From Pedobacter frigiditerrae (lineage in GTDB: Bacteria; Bacteroidota; Bacteroidia; Sphingobacteriales; Sphingobacteriaceae), in contig NZ_SJSK01000002.1 in the NCBI RefSeq assembly GCF_004331645.1, positions 434,001 through 498,000 on the forward strand: a DNA stretch of 64,000 bases, given 5' to 3'. The translations under genes and the position numbers were made by a program. The notes below the pieces were generated by a model that saw only the letters and a list, made by a program, of their open reading frames with translations, had not been told where the DNA came from and searched no databases. Positions 16,392 to 25,329 of the stretch are shown here, one piece after another (positions within the stretch are counted from its first letter, which is position 1; every line of letters begins with the position of its first letter).

Positions 16392-18317
16392 CTATTTTAC
16401 TTGTTTTGTTAACCAATTCACTAAATCATTTGCAGCTTTAAAGTTGTCATAAGTAGCTGGTAATTTTCTTGCATCTACATATTCGTTGTACAACCAAGGA
16501 TCTCCGATTACAAACACGGTGCCTTTACCATATTTAGCTACAGCAATTACATTGTCTCCGTCTTTATCTTTTAATATTGGTCTTGCGCTACCAGAAAGCT
16601 TTAAACTGCTATATTCTTTAATAAAAAGATCTTTTGTGTTTTTAAAGATTTCATTTCCTGCAGGCACAACTACTTTAGCTGTTTCAAATACTCCTGCAAC
16701 AGGCACTTTCCCTTTGGTTTCTCCATTAAAATGAAAACCAAATTTGTTAGCCAATTTGTTAAAATGTTCTAATTCTACATTTGGACCATCATTACCTAAT
16801 AACACTAAAACACCCCCAGTATTTACCCAATTTGCAACATTTGCGATGTCTTTTTCTTGAACATAATTAGGTTTCGTCGACTCTTTTTCACTATCAGGGT
16901 CTACAATAATATAGATTGAAGCACCTTTCAGATTTTCAACAGTAGGCGCCTGATATAATGTTTTGTTTTTAAATCCAGATCTTTCAAAGATCTCTCCAAG
17001 CAATGAGAAGCCATTATTATCACGAGCATCCCATTTGTAGTGCCAAATTTGATCGTTACCACTTTGATCCTTTTTAACTTCATTATTAAAATAAGAATCG
17101 AGTATTACGGTTTTGCCTGATCCTGGTTTTGGTAATGCAGCAATTTCCATTTCATTAGCTGCGCATAAAAATGCTCCAACACCTTTTGCATCGTTAGTAA
17201 TTACTTTTTCGCTCATGTAATAAGCATAACTACCATCACGATAAGGTTTTCCGCCTAAGCCAGAAACAGCTACAGTTCCCTTCAAATTAACTTTATCTGT
17301 TCCTACCCTCTCGATAAATTCTTTTTGAATTCCTTTATAACCTTTATCTGCAACTGCGAAATAAGATTTTGGCAACCATCCCATTCTAACTGCTTTGGCA
17401 TAGGTGTAAACAAACATACTTGAAGCAGACGATTCGAAGTAATTGCCCTTTCCTTGTGGTTTATCTAAAATATCATACCATAAACCAGACTTAACATCTT
17501 GAACTTTTTGAGTTGCCACTGCAAAGCGATTTAAAATAGCCAATAATGCTGCTCTTTTTGGATGTTTTTGAGGAAAATTATCTAACACATCTACTAAAGC
17601 CATTCCGTACCAACCCATTGCTCTTGCCCAAAAATTAGGTGATTTACCAGTAGTTTTATTGGCCCATTGTTGGGTTTTAGATTCGTCCCAACCGTGATAT
17701 AACAAACCAGTTTTTGCATCTCTTGAGTTTTTCTCCATCCAAATAAATTGATTGGCGATATCATCAAATGCTTTTTCATCTTTAATTAACGTTGCATATT
17801 CTGCGTAAAATGGCTCACCCATATACAATCCATCTAACCACATTTGGTTTGGATAGATTTTTTTATGCCAAAAACCACCTTCCTTTGTTCTTGGTTGTTG
17901 TTTTAACTGCTCCCACAATACAGTTGCTGCTTTAAAATATTTTGCCTGACCAGTTACTTTGTATAACGTTAATAAAGTACGGCCATTTTTTACATTGTCT
18001 ATATTATGGTCTTCTTGTTTGTACATTTTGATGTCGCCATCCTTAGTCACGTACGCATCCATACAAGCTTGCATGTATTTAAAATATTCATTGTTAACCG
18101 TTCTTTTCCAAACGCCATCAATGCCTTCTAAAATCACGCCTTGATCATAAGACCACTTTACTGGTCTAAAATTATTAGAACTTGCATTAGCCGAATCCTT
18201 AGACAAGGCCAGCACTTGGTCGGCCATTTGTTGAGATAAAGGTTTTACTTGGGCACCTACCTTAAAAGTTAAGCTTGTTAAAGCTACAAGTGCAAAATAT
18301 TTAAAGGTTCTGTTCAT
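16392..18317 (-). CDS. GH105 unsaturated galacturonyl/rhamnogalacturonyl hydrolase with C-terminal GATase-like domain
   Basis: About 641 residues from the ATG at 18317. The longer frame to 18353 only adds MLMKKLYRLINN before a good signal peptide (MNRTFKYFALVALTSLTFKV). Residues about 30-390 form the (alpha/alpha)6 GH105 domain, with NQMWLDGLYMGEPFYAEYA supplying the catalytic Asp region and YHGWDESKTQQWAN, GRAMGWYGMALVD-like and ESSASSMFVYTYAKA blocks. Residues about 430-641 resemble a GATase-like/DUF4350 domain (YIIVDPDSEKES, NTGGVLVLLGNDG). It removes terminal 4,5-unsaturated uronate, probably in the periplasm. It starts 1 bp after the GH28 stop, so the two are coupled. Confidence 0.88.
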   Translation of the reverse strand: MNRTFKYFALVALTSLTFKVGAQVKPLSQQMADQVLALSKDSANASSNNFRPVKWSYDQGVILEGIDGVWKRTVNNEYFKYMQACMDAYVTKDGDIKMYKQEDHNIDNVKNGRTLLTLYKVTGQAKYFKAATVLWEQLKQQPRTKEGGFWHKKIYPNQMWLDGLYMGEPFYAEYATLIKDEKAFDDIANQFIWMEKNSRDAKTGLLYHGWDESKTQQWANKTTGKSPNFWARAMGWYGMALVDVLDNFPQKHPKRAALLAILNRFAVATQKVQDVKSGLWYDILDKPQGKGNYFESSASSMFVYTYAKAVRMGWLPKSYFAVADKGYKGIQKEFIERVGTDKVNLKGTVAVSGLGGKPYRDGSYAYYMSEKVITNDAKGVGAFLCAANEMEIAALPKPGSGKTVILDSYFNNEVKKDQSGNDQIWHYKWDARDNNGFSLLGEIFERSGFKNKTLYQAPTVENLKGASIYIIVDPDSEKESTKPNYVQEKDIANVANWVNTGGVLVLLGNDGPNVELEHFNKLANKFGFHFNGETKGKVPVAGVFETAKVVVPAGNEIFKNTKDLFIKEYSSLKLSGSARPILKDKDGDNVIAVAKYGKGTVFVIGDPWLYNEYVDARKLPATYDNFKAANDLVNWLTKQVK

Positions 18318-18318
18318 G

Positions 18319-19995
18319 TTATTTATTAATCTGTAAAGTTTTTTCATCAGCACCAGCTAAAAATTCGGTTTTAGATTTTGCTTTTGTAGCATCTAATCCA
18401 GAGGTTTTAATGGCGCTATTTCTATCTCCTGCGATACGAAAAAGCAATTGGGCTGCATTATAATTTATATTCTTAAAGTTGATTACATTTCCATTTTGTA
18501 TGTTAATTAATGGATTAGAATTGGCAACAATCAAATTCACATTATTTAAACTTACATTTTTTGCCTCTTGAATATCTATACCTTCATTTGCTGCGATATT
18601 TAGATTATCTAATGTAATGTTACTGATGCTTAGTTCAGGTAAGCCTCTAATAAATACCGCTTTCGATGCACCATCACAAACCACATCAGTAATATGAAAA
18701 TCTCTAAAAATGGGCGTCTCTTCGGTTACAGGTAATAACTCAACTTTTGGAGCATCCCTTTTTTCACCTTTTAGCGGAACAGGATCTACCGCAGCATAAT
18801 ACATATCAAACAAAATAGCTTCGCCGACAATATCTTTCATGTTGATGTTTTTAACAAAGATTTTCTCTACCACGCCACCTCTGCCACGAGTTGTCTTAAA
18901 ACGAAGACCAATATCAGTTCCAATAAACGAGCAATCAGAAACAAAAATATTTTTAGCACCACCAGACATTTCACTGCCAATTACAAATCCGCCATGTGCA
19001 TGATAAACTGTGCTATTGCGAATAATTACATTTTCTGTTGGCATTCCGCGTTTTCTACCTGCAGCATCACGACCAGATTTAATGCAAATTCCATCGTCAC
19101 CTACATCAAAAGTACTACCTTCAATTAATACATTTTTACAAGATTCAAGATCAATACCATCTCCATTTTGAGCGTACCATGGGTTTTTAACATAAACATT
19201 TCTTACGGTTAAATCTTCACACATTAGTGGATGTAAATTCCAAGCTGGGGAATTTTGAAAAGTAACACCTTCTAACAAAATCGTCTTACATGATGTAAAA
19301 ACCAATAAATTTGGTCTTAAAAAAGTTTTAATGCTATTGTAAAATTCTGGAGTTTTATCTGGAGTAATTTCTCCAGCATTTTTCATTTTTGTAGCTTTAA
19401 AGAAGGCTTCAGAAGGGTACCAGCTTTTTTTATCATCACTTAACACACCACCTGATGCTATTAATTTAGACCATTGGCTTTCGGTTAACTTATCTTTCTT
19501 AACCATTCGCCAAACTTCACCAGCACCATCTATAATGCCAAAACCGGTTATGGCAATATTGGTTTGGTTTGTAGACCATAAAGGCGATTGGTTACGCATT
19601 TGCGGTAAACCTTCCCAATTGCTGGCAACTAATGGGTATTGATTAAAATCTTTAGTAAACTGGAGGATTGCATTTTTTTGCAAATGCAAATTTACATTGC
19701 TTTTTAACTCGATTGGTCCAGTTAGCCACATTCCTTTTGGCACAAGAACAACGCCTCCACCTTTTTTATTACAAGCTATAATTGCATCATTTATTGCCTT
19801 GCTATTTAAAGTAATACCATCGTTCTTAGCCCCGTATTTTATGATGTTAAAAGTATCTGCTTTAAAAGATGTTTTCGCTATTACTGGAAGATTACTAAAA
19901 GAATAGGCTGCTTTTTGCTTATTCATTTGGGCAAGAGCAGTTAATGAAGTAATAAAAAGAGTTGTAGTAAATATAGTTGATACTATTTTTCTCAT
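18319..19995 (-). CDS. GH28 polygalacturonase
   Basis: About 558 residues from the ATG at 19995, chosen because MRKIVSTIFTTTLFITSLTA is a signal peptide; the longer frame to 20064 adds 23 unconserved residues. The right-handed beta-helix carries all GH28 motifs in order: NGDGIDLESC, GDDGICIKSG, HGGFVIGSEMSGG and RFKTTRGRGG. These supply the three catalytic Asp, the His and the Arg/Lys. It hydrolyses alpha-1,4-galacturonan, probably as an exo-acting periplasmic enzyme given the longer loops. A LacI-type site lies at 20081-20100 and a leader segment shared with susC at 20024-20040, so it begins its own transcript. Confidence 0.93.
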   Translation of the reverse strand: MRKIVSTIFTTTLFITSLTALAQMNKQKAAYSFSNLPVIAKTSFKADTFNIIKYGAKNDGITLNSKAINDAIIACNKKGGGVVLVPKGMWLTGPIELKSNVNLHLQKNAILQFTKDFNQYPLVASNWEGLPQMRNQSPLWSTNQTNIAITGFGIIDGAGEVWRMVKKDKLTESQWSKLIASGGVLSDDKKSWYPSEAFFKATKMKNAGEITPDKTPEFYNSIKTFLRPNLLVFTSCKTILLEGVTFQNSPAWNLHPLMCEDLTVRNVYVKNPWYAQNGDGIDLESCKNVLIEGSTFDVGDDGICIKSGRDAAGRKRGMPTENVIIRNSTVYHAHGGFVIGSEMSGGAKNIFVSDCSFIGTDIGLRFKTTRGRGGVVEKIFVKNINMKDIVGEAILFDMYYAAVDPVPLKGEKRDAPKVELLPVTEETPIFRDFHITDVVCDGASKAVFIRGLPELSISNITLDNLNIAANEGIDIQEAKNVSLNNVNLIVANSNPLINIQNGNVINFKNINYNAAQLLFRIAGDRNSAIKTSGLDATKAKSKTEFLAGADEKTLQINK

Positions 19996-20023
19996 TCGGG
20001 TATACAGTTTATATTGGTAATTA

Positions 20024-20040
20024 TTAATAACAAGTCTACA
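20024..20040 (-). promoter_or_regulatory. GH28 leader segment shared with susC
   Basis: On the minus strand TGTAGACTTGTTATTAA matches TGTAGACTTGTTTATTAA in front of susC (30376-30393) with one base inserted. In both places the segment lies about 40 bp downstream of the LacI-type site, so the two promoters look homologous. It may mark the transcript start or an early mRNA signal. Confidence 0.5.
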
Positions 20041-20080
20041 GAGTTTAAAGGAGTAATGAAACAAAAACAGACAAAATAAC

Positions 20081-20100
20081 TGTGCAATCGTTGTCAGTCG
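20081..20100 (-). promoter_or_regulatory. Putative pectin LacI operator upstream of GH28
   Basis: TGTGCAATCGTTGTCAGTCG (plus strand), 86 bp before the GH28 ATG. It shares TGTGCAATCGTT with the susC site, while the right half is more divergent. Confidence 0.6.
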
Positions 20101-20134
20101 TTAGCTTTTAATTATCAGTTTTAGCAGTTTTCTA

Positions 20135-21751
20135 TTACAATTCTATTCTAAACCAATCAAAATCTGCATAACCTGCATCATTGGTTTGTTGTTCTCTAAC
20201 GCAAAAGAGCCCCACTTTAGCACCTATCCATTTTCCTGGCTCAGCCTGAAAAACATCATTCACTTTTGTAAATTTATCTCCATCTAAGCTGTAGCTAAAT
20301 TGGCATTTTGCGTCTTCAATTACCGTTACGCTTAAGTAAATAGTATTAGAACTTAATTTGATCAATGTTTCTTCTTTTTCGGCTTTACCTTTATCTGCAG
20401 TTTTACAAGTGGTATAAACTAAGTAATTTCCGTCTTTTTTGCTCTTAACAGCGATGTTGGCATAACTTAAACCAGCTATGATGAGACCGGCTTTTTCGTT
20501 CTCTAACTTTGGGTTTGGTATAAGTGTTAGTTTAGTAACTGTTGTAAATTTTTCTGTCGGGAATTTTTGTAAAAGCAAGTTTGGCACTTCCCAATAATTT
20601 TTAGCACTATCTGGCATTTTTACAGAATACAGTCTTAACATTCCTTTGGCAGGGTTTAAAAATGACCAAGTAGCCGATGGATTCGCTTGCCATTGCCATT
20701 GTAACCCTAAATTCGTTCCGTTAAACTCATCGCTTTCTGCAGGGGTTGTAATCACTACCGGTTTTAATATGGATGGCTTTTTATAAACCAAAACTGGTTC
20801 TCCAATTCCATCGCCGTCTACATCTGTTCCAATTACTGGCCAATTATTAACCCACTTCATTGGCTGTAAATGAACTACCCTTCCATATGCATTTTTATCT
20901 TGAAAGTGTAAAAACCAATCTTCACCCGATGGCGTATTAACCCAAGCACCTTGATGTGGACCATTTATTGGAGATTTTCCTTGATCCATTGCAACTTTTC
21001 GCTCGTAAGGTCCGTATACATTTTTAGAACGAAGTATAGTTTGCCAACCTGTTGATACACCGCCACCTGGAGCAAAAATGTAATAATACCCATTTCTTTT
21101 ATAAAATTTCGGTCCTTCTATTGTTGGATCTAACTCGTGGCCATCATAAACTAATTTACCTTCATCAATTACTTTATCACCTGTGGCATTCATCTTTTTT
21201 ACTACGATAATACTTTTAATTCCAGCTCTGCTGCCTGCATAAGCGTGGGCTAGGTATACCTTTCCGTCTTCATCCCAAAGTGGACAAGGGTCAATTAAGC
21301 CTTTCCCTCCTTCTACTAACACCGGCTCAGTCCATGGACCTGCAGGATTTTTGGCTTTCGTTAAATAAATACCAAAATCTGGGTCTGGATAGTAGATGTA
21401 AAATTCTCCATTGCGAAAACGAATAGCAGGGGCCCAAACTCCGTTTCCATGTTGCGTTTTGGAAAAATGATCAAAAGGTGGTTGTCTTTTTAAGGCATGG
21501 CCGATGATTGTCCAATTTACTAAATCTTTTGAATGAAGAATTGGTAAGCCGGGAATGGCGTCAAAACTCGAAGAAACCAAATAAAAATCATCTCCAACTC
21601 TAACTGCATCCGGATCTGAATAATCAGCATCAATTACTGGATTTTTATACTTTCCATTACCTAAATCTGGCACCCAAACTTTAGAAATATCTTTTTGAGC
21701 AAAGGCTGAAATGGAAAGGAAAGCGAAAAATGTAAGGATTGATAATTTCAT
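20135..21751 (-). CDS. GH43-family glycoside hydrolase (xylosidase/arabinofuranosidase/galactanase type)
   Basis: A 538-residue secreted enzyme with a signal peptide (cleavage near SAFAQ). Residues about 35-330 form the five-bladed GH43 propeller. The base Asp is D46 in DADYSDPDA, the middle Asp is D154 in GLIDPCPLW, and the acid Glu is E212 in DPTIEGPKFY. HGNGVWAPAI is also typical. Residues about 345-538 form a C-terminal beta-sandwich (EFNGTNLGLQWQWQANP). It should remove arabinose, xylose or galactose side chains of pectin; the exact sugar cannot be read from the sequence. It follows CE8 by 78 bp in the same direction. Confidence 0.88.
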   Translation of the reverse strand: MKLSILTFFAFLSISAFAQKDISKVWVPDLGNGKYKNPVIDADYSDPDAVRVGDDFYLVSSSFDAIPGLPILHSKDLVNWTIIGHALKRQPPFDHFSKTQHGNGVWAPAIRFRNGEFYIYYPDPDFGIYLTKAKNPAGPWTEPVLVEGGKGLIDPCPLWDEDGKVYLAHAYAGSRAGIKSIIVVKKMNATGDKVIDEGKLVYDGHELDPTIEGPKFYKRNGYYYIFAPGGGVSTGWQTILRSKNVYGPYERKVAMDQGKSPINGPHQGAWVNTPSGEDWFLHFQDKNAYGRVVHLQPMKWVNNWPVIGTDVDGDGIGEPVLVYKKPSILKPVVITTPAESDEFNGTNLGLQWQWQANPSATWSFLNPAKGMLRLYSVKMPDSAKNYWEVPNLLLQKFPTEKFTTVTKLTLIPNPKLENEKAGLIIAGLSYANIAVKSKKDGNYLVYTTCKTADKGKAEKEETLIKLSSNTIYLSVTVIEDAKCQFSYSLDGDKFTKVNDVFQAEPGKWIGAKVGLFCVREQQTNDAGYADFDWFRIEL

Positions 21752-21829
21752 AATGTATCTGTGGTTATTCTTTTTGTATTGATTGCTATGCGTTGTCCAA
21801 AACGAACAACGATAAACGAAAGGATTGAT

Positions 21830-22840
21830 TTACTCTCTAGGACTCCAACCATTGAAAATCTTATCTAGCGTATATTCTTTTGCTATTGCATCATCTAATT
21901 GATGTGACCAAGACACTCGAGATTTTGCATTGGCACCAGGCCCAGTACTTTTATACTCTGCGTAAAATGCAGTTTTCTCATTGCTTTCTTTGCCCCAATT
22001 ATTCCAGCCTTCTGCCTTAATTATTTTACCCAAATCACAATTAATGAAAACTGCTTTTGCATAAGGTCGCCAAGGTCTACCTAAAAAAAAGGAATTAGCT
22101 GGAGCATCGCCTGTGATTTTGCTATTGATAAAAACGTAGCCATATTTTGAGGTATCTGGAGATGAAGAAGCAGTAACATATCCTGCTTTTTTACAAAAAA
22201 TCTCACATTCTTCGAAAACAGCAGTGGATGCCCCAAAAATGAAATCGACTGTTCCTTCAATATAACATTTGTAGTAATATTGGCGACTGCCATAACCGTA
22301 AGTATATAAGGTATCTTGAAAACCTAACATTCTACAATTTGTAAATTTGGCTTTATCACCTGCCACAAACAAAGCAACTGCCTGACCAACCGGTCCTGCC
22401 GTATTTTGGAATGTGATGTTTTCCGCAGAAAAACCTTCTCCATAAATAAAAAAACTTGATGAACCAGAAGTCCCTTTTTCTTCTCCAAAAGCATTTTTCC
22501 GTTGTGCCCAATCATCATAAGTTAAAATAGTCTTCTCAACGCTTTCGCCTATCATTTTAACCAGTTTCTTTGAGGCAGAAAGATTTAATTTTTCTTTATA
22601 TGTTCCATTTTTAATGAAAATTGTTGTTGGTGTTTTTCTAAAGTCTGGAACAGCATTGATTGCCTCTTGAACAGTTTTAAAATTTCCGCTACCATCGGTG
22701 GCTACTACGAAATCGTATTGAGTATTGAGTATAACGTATGGAGATTCGAGATGTGGAATATGAGAGCTGAGAGTCTTTGAATTGGCAAAACCGACATTCA
22801 ACAATATAACAATCCAACAATAAAACAATCCTCTTTTCAT
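21830..22840 (-). CDS. CE8 pectin methylesterase
   Basis: A 336-residue right-handed beta-helix esterase removing methyl groups from homogalacturonan. The catalytic set is intact: D176 in LGFQDTLYTYG, D199 in GTVDFIFGAS and R255 in FLGRPWRPYAKAVF. The catalytic domain starts at DFVVATDGSGNFKTVQEAI (about 43-61). A signal peptide covers residues 1-20. The linker at about 22-42 is encoded by a repetitive DNA segment (22714-22779) like one at 1824-1850. It starts 6 bp after the CE12 stop, so the two esterases are co-transcribed. Confidence 0.93.
   Translation of the reverse strand: MKRGLFYCWIVILLNVGFANSKTLSSHIPHLESPYVILNTQYDFVVATDGSGNFKTVQEAINAVPDFRKTPTTIFIKNGTYKEKLNLSASKKLVKMIGESVEKTILTYDDWAQRKNAFGEEKGTSGSSSFFIYGEGFSAENITFQNTAGPVGQAVALFVAGDKAKFTNCRMLGFQDTLYTYGYGSRQYYYKCYIEGTVDFIFGASTAVFEECEIFCKKAGYVTASSSPDTSKYGYVFINSKITGDAPANSFFLGRPWRPYAKAVFINCDLGKIIKAEGWNNWGKESNEKTAFYAEYKSTGPGANAKSRVSWSHQLDDAIAKEYTLDKIFNGWSPRE
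22714..22779. repeat. GAGTATTGAGA-type simple repeat inside the CE8 linker
   Basis: The plus strand reads GTATTGAGTATTGAGTATAA and then GGAGATTCGAGATGTGGAATATGAGAGC-like words (split here as short units of about seven bases starting GAG). A similar run, GAGTATTGAGATATGAGA, occurs in the mtaB upstream region (1824-1850). In CE8 it stays in frame and encodes the SHIPHLESPYVILNTQY linker. Confidence 0.5.
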
Positions 22841-22846
22841 TAGTAG

Positions 22847-23584
22847 TTATTTCTTAAGTAGATGTTTAGCTAAACTAGTTTTTGTCTCTTTAACTCCGGC
22901 CGCAACCAAACCAGCAAAAGCTTTTGCACCTTCCACATTTAAATGTGTGTTATCTTTTAATCCCTTTGGGTAGTTAACGTGCCCAGAATCTAAGTGAAGG
23001 AACAACTTTTTAGAGGACTCGTCACCTAAAGATTTAACCAACTTCTCGGTCTTACGTTGCATATCAATTAGTGGGATTCGTAGCGAATCAGCCAGCTTTC
23101 TAACAACATCAGGATAACCTTTATGTGTGTCGGTTAAAACGCCATTTATAAAATTACGACGAACAATTGGTGTCAATAAAATTGGATGTGCTTTTTTAGC
23201 CTGAGTTTCTTGAACATACTTTATCAAGTTAACTTTAAACTCTCCTAAGGAAGTTCCCACCTTTGGGTTTTCAATTTTCTCATCATTATGACCAAACTCA
23301 ATCAATACAAAATCACCTTCTTTTAAAGTTGTCAGTATATTCTCCCATCTTTTTTCATTAATGAATGATTTGGTACTTCTTCCATTTAAGGCTCTATTAT
23401 CAACTTTTACTTCCTCATTAAAAAACGATTGAAGTTCCATTCCCCATCCAGTTTCTGGAAATTTATCTTTTGCTTTATTCGCTGCTGTAGAATCGCCGAT
23501 GATATAAAGTGTAATGGGTTCATTTTTTATGAAGGTAAATGACGTTAGGATAATTCCTAATCCGATCAAAAGGTCTTTATACAT
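22847..23584 (-). CDS. CE12 rhamnogalacturonan acetylesterase
   Basis: A 245-residue SGNH hydrolase removing acetyl groups from rhamnogalacturonan. Block I is LYIIGDSTAANK with nucleophile S32. The Gly block is NRALNGRSTKSF, block III is IEFGHNDEK, and DNTHLNVEGA holds the catalytic Asp and His. A hydrophobic N-terminus (about 4-19) should act as signal peptide. It is first in the CE12-CE8-GH43 group. A LacI-type site lies at 23676-23695, about 92 bp upstream, behind the terminator of the susCD operon. Confidence 0.92.
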   Translation of the reverse strand: MYKDLLIGLGIILTSFTFIKNEPITLYIIGDSTAANKAKDKFPETGWGMELQSFFNEEVKVDNRALNGRSTKSFINEKRWENILTTLKEGDFVLIEFGHNDEKIENPKVGTSLGEFKVNLIKYVQETQAKKAHPILLTPIVRRNFINGVLTDTHKGYPDVVRKLADSLRIPLIDMQRKTEKLVKSLGDESSKKLFLHLDSGHVNYPKGLKDNTHLNVEGAKAFAGLVAAGVKETKTSLAKHLLKK

Positions 23585-23675
23585 GCTATAATTGGTTTTT
23601 TTAAAAAGTCAAACTGTTTTTTGAGTTCTTAGAGAAGCAAATTACTCAACTTTTATAGCATTTATGATAATTAAT

Positions 23676-23695
23676 TATGCAAACGTTGCCGACTG
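23676..23695 (-). promoter_or_regulatory. Putative pectin LacI operator upstream of CE12
   Basis: TATGCAAACGTTGCCGACTG (plus strand). It shares GCAAnCGTT and CCGAC with the other three sites, and is the copy closest to a symmetric LacI operator (GCAAACGTTGC). Confidence 0.6.
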
Positions 23696-23702
23696 TTATT
23701 AC

Positions 23703-23729
23703 AAAAAAAGGGCAGAATAAATCCTGCCC
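23703..23729 (-). terminator. Terminator after the susC-susD-lipoprotein operon
   Basis: On the minus strand GGGCAG (23729-23724), a loop, then CTGCCC (23715-23710), followed by seven T. It lies about 30 bp past the stop of the Fn3 lipoprotein gene. Confidence 0.8.
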
Positions 23730-23756
23730 CTTTTATAGATAAACCAATTTAAACTT

Positions 23757-25319
23757 TTACCTCCATCTTGGGTCACCTATTCCATTTGTTTTTAGTGTAT
23801 TCTCGCTAATGGTAAAATTACCTGTCGCAGGAGCGGTAAAACCAGGATTTAAAGTAGTTGAAGTTCCTGTATCATATTTAGCACCCGATGTAGCACTTCC
23901 GGCTAAATAAGTTGGTGCATTAAAATAGTTATTTCCGGTAAAATTAGCAGCCACAATAATAGTTGATGCTTGGTTTGTTAAAATACCACCAGAGTTTGCT
24001 ACTATATTTTTAGAGAAAAATATTTGTTGATTCGCTAAACGAACATACAATAACCTATTTGCGGCACCAGTACACATTCCATTTAATGTATTGGTAGCAA
24101 TGGTAATAACTGATGTTATTGTAGGGAAGTTGGTTGAACCAGCAGGATCCATTCTAAAGAAATCTCTTGCTAAAGCTGAATTATAAACTGTATTATTAGA
24201 GAAATTTACAGTTTTAGCTAAGCCAGCTCTAAAATCAATAAAATCTCCTCCATTACATTCGATATTACTAATGATATTACCTTTTATTGTTACTGATTCA
24301 ATAAGTGCCTTAACATTTACGTACATTAATCCTTTTACATAATTTTTGATTATGCAATTTTCAATAGAAAGATTGCCATAAGCATTATCAGAAGCTTCAT
24401 CATAAATAACAGCTTGATTACCATTTAATGATCCTGTTCCATCAATATCCAAATCTTTTAGCGCCAAACCAGCATTAGCTTTTAATCTAATGATCATACC
24501 TTTAATCATTGGTTTATCAGTTGGTTTAGCCCCTTTTATCGATATTGATTTAGTTGCTGTTATATCTGCATTAATGTTATAAGTTCCAGGAAATAATGCA
24601 AACACATCTCCTGCATTAGCATTAGCAATTAAAGTAGCAAAGTTATCTGTTGGATAAACTGGAATTGCGCCACCTAAATCAAGTAAAGTGGTAAAGGTAA
24701 TTGTCCCTCTAACTTTAGTTCCATTAAGTAGTTTTGCAGTATATAAAGTTTCTCCGGTTAACCCTGTAACAATAGCCTCGCCTGCTGCTATTTCTGCGGC
24801 AGTAACTGCTCTGGTAATATTACCCGGCGACAATGTAATCGTAGTAGCAGTTTGTCCAGCCGGCCAGTTTAGTGCTACTGAATTTGAGGTTAATTTAGCT
24901 GCATTTATGGCCTGTAAAATTTGTTCAGGATCAGTCTTGGCAGTAGCGGTTACCCATTTAGAATCAACTATTCCATCACCAACTCCTTTAACTCTAATTG
25001 AATATTGGGTATCCCCGGCTAGGCCAGTTACCGTATACGGCACTTGTGTAAATGTGATATTTGGAATAGTTTTAACCGCTGTTCCTGAGAAATCTGCATT
25101 TTCAAATACTTCAATAGTGTAGGTTTTGGCATTATTTACTGCTTTCCATGTTAATAGAACGTTTGTTTTATTAACTACATTAGCAGTTAAACCAGTTGGT
25201 GAAAATGTTCTATCAACTTCTAACTTGGTAATTTCATCCATCATATCATCTTTACAACCTGAAAACCCTATTAAAGTCATCAGGAAAAAAATGCTGATAT
25301 ATATTTTGTTCTTTTTCAT
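23757..25319 (-). CDS. Surface lipoprotein with Fn3 and beta-helix (DUF4957/DUF5123-type) domains
   Basis: A 520-residue lipoprotein (lipobox GFSGC, C22). Two Fn3-like modules follow at about 38-210 (LTWKAVNNAKTYTIEVFEN and LNWPAGQTATTITLSPG). The C-terminal part (about 215-520) has beta-helix character and ends GIGDPRW, a pattern seen in DUF4957/DUF5123 proteins of pectin loci. It is the third gene after susC and susD, 10 bp from susD, in the place where surface glycan-binding proteins are usually encoded. I infer pectin binding. Lyase activity is possible, but I see no catalytic set. Confidence 0.78.
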   Translation of the reverse strand: MKKNKIYISIFFLMTLIGFSGCKDDMMDEITKLEVDRTFSPTGLTANVVNKTNVLLTWKAVNNAKTYTIEVFENADFSGTAVKTIPNITFTQVPYTVTGLAGDTQYSIRVKGVGDGIVDSKWVTATAKTDPEQILQAINAAKLTSNSVALNWPAGQTATTITLSPGNITRAVTAAEIAAGEAIVTGLTGETLYTAKLLNGTKVRGTITFTTLLDLGGAIPVYPTDNFATLIANANAGDVFALFPGTYNINADITATKSISIKGAKPTDKPMIKGMIIRLKANAGLALKDLDIDGTGSLNGNQAVIYDEASDNAYGNLSIENCIIKNYVKGLMYVNVKALIESVTIKGNIISNIECNGGDFIDFRAGLAKTVNFSNNTVYNSALARDFFRMDPAGSTNFPTITSVITIATNTLNGMCTGAANRLLYVRLANQQIFFSKNIVANSGGILTNQASTIIVAANFTGNNYFNAPTYLAGSATSGAKYDTGTSTTLNPGFTAPATGNFTISENTLKTNGIGDPRWR

Positions 25320-25329
25320 AACCTAATTA

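Noticed and set aside
24688..25122. Antisense open frame of 144 codons within the Fn3 lipoprotein gene
   Set aside because: It is a mirror frame of a well-supported lipoprotein gene with lipobox and Fn3 modules.
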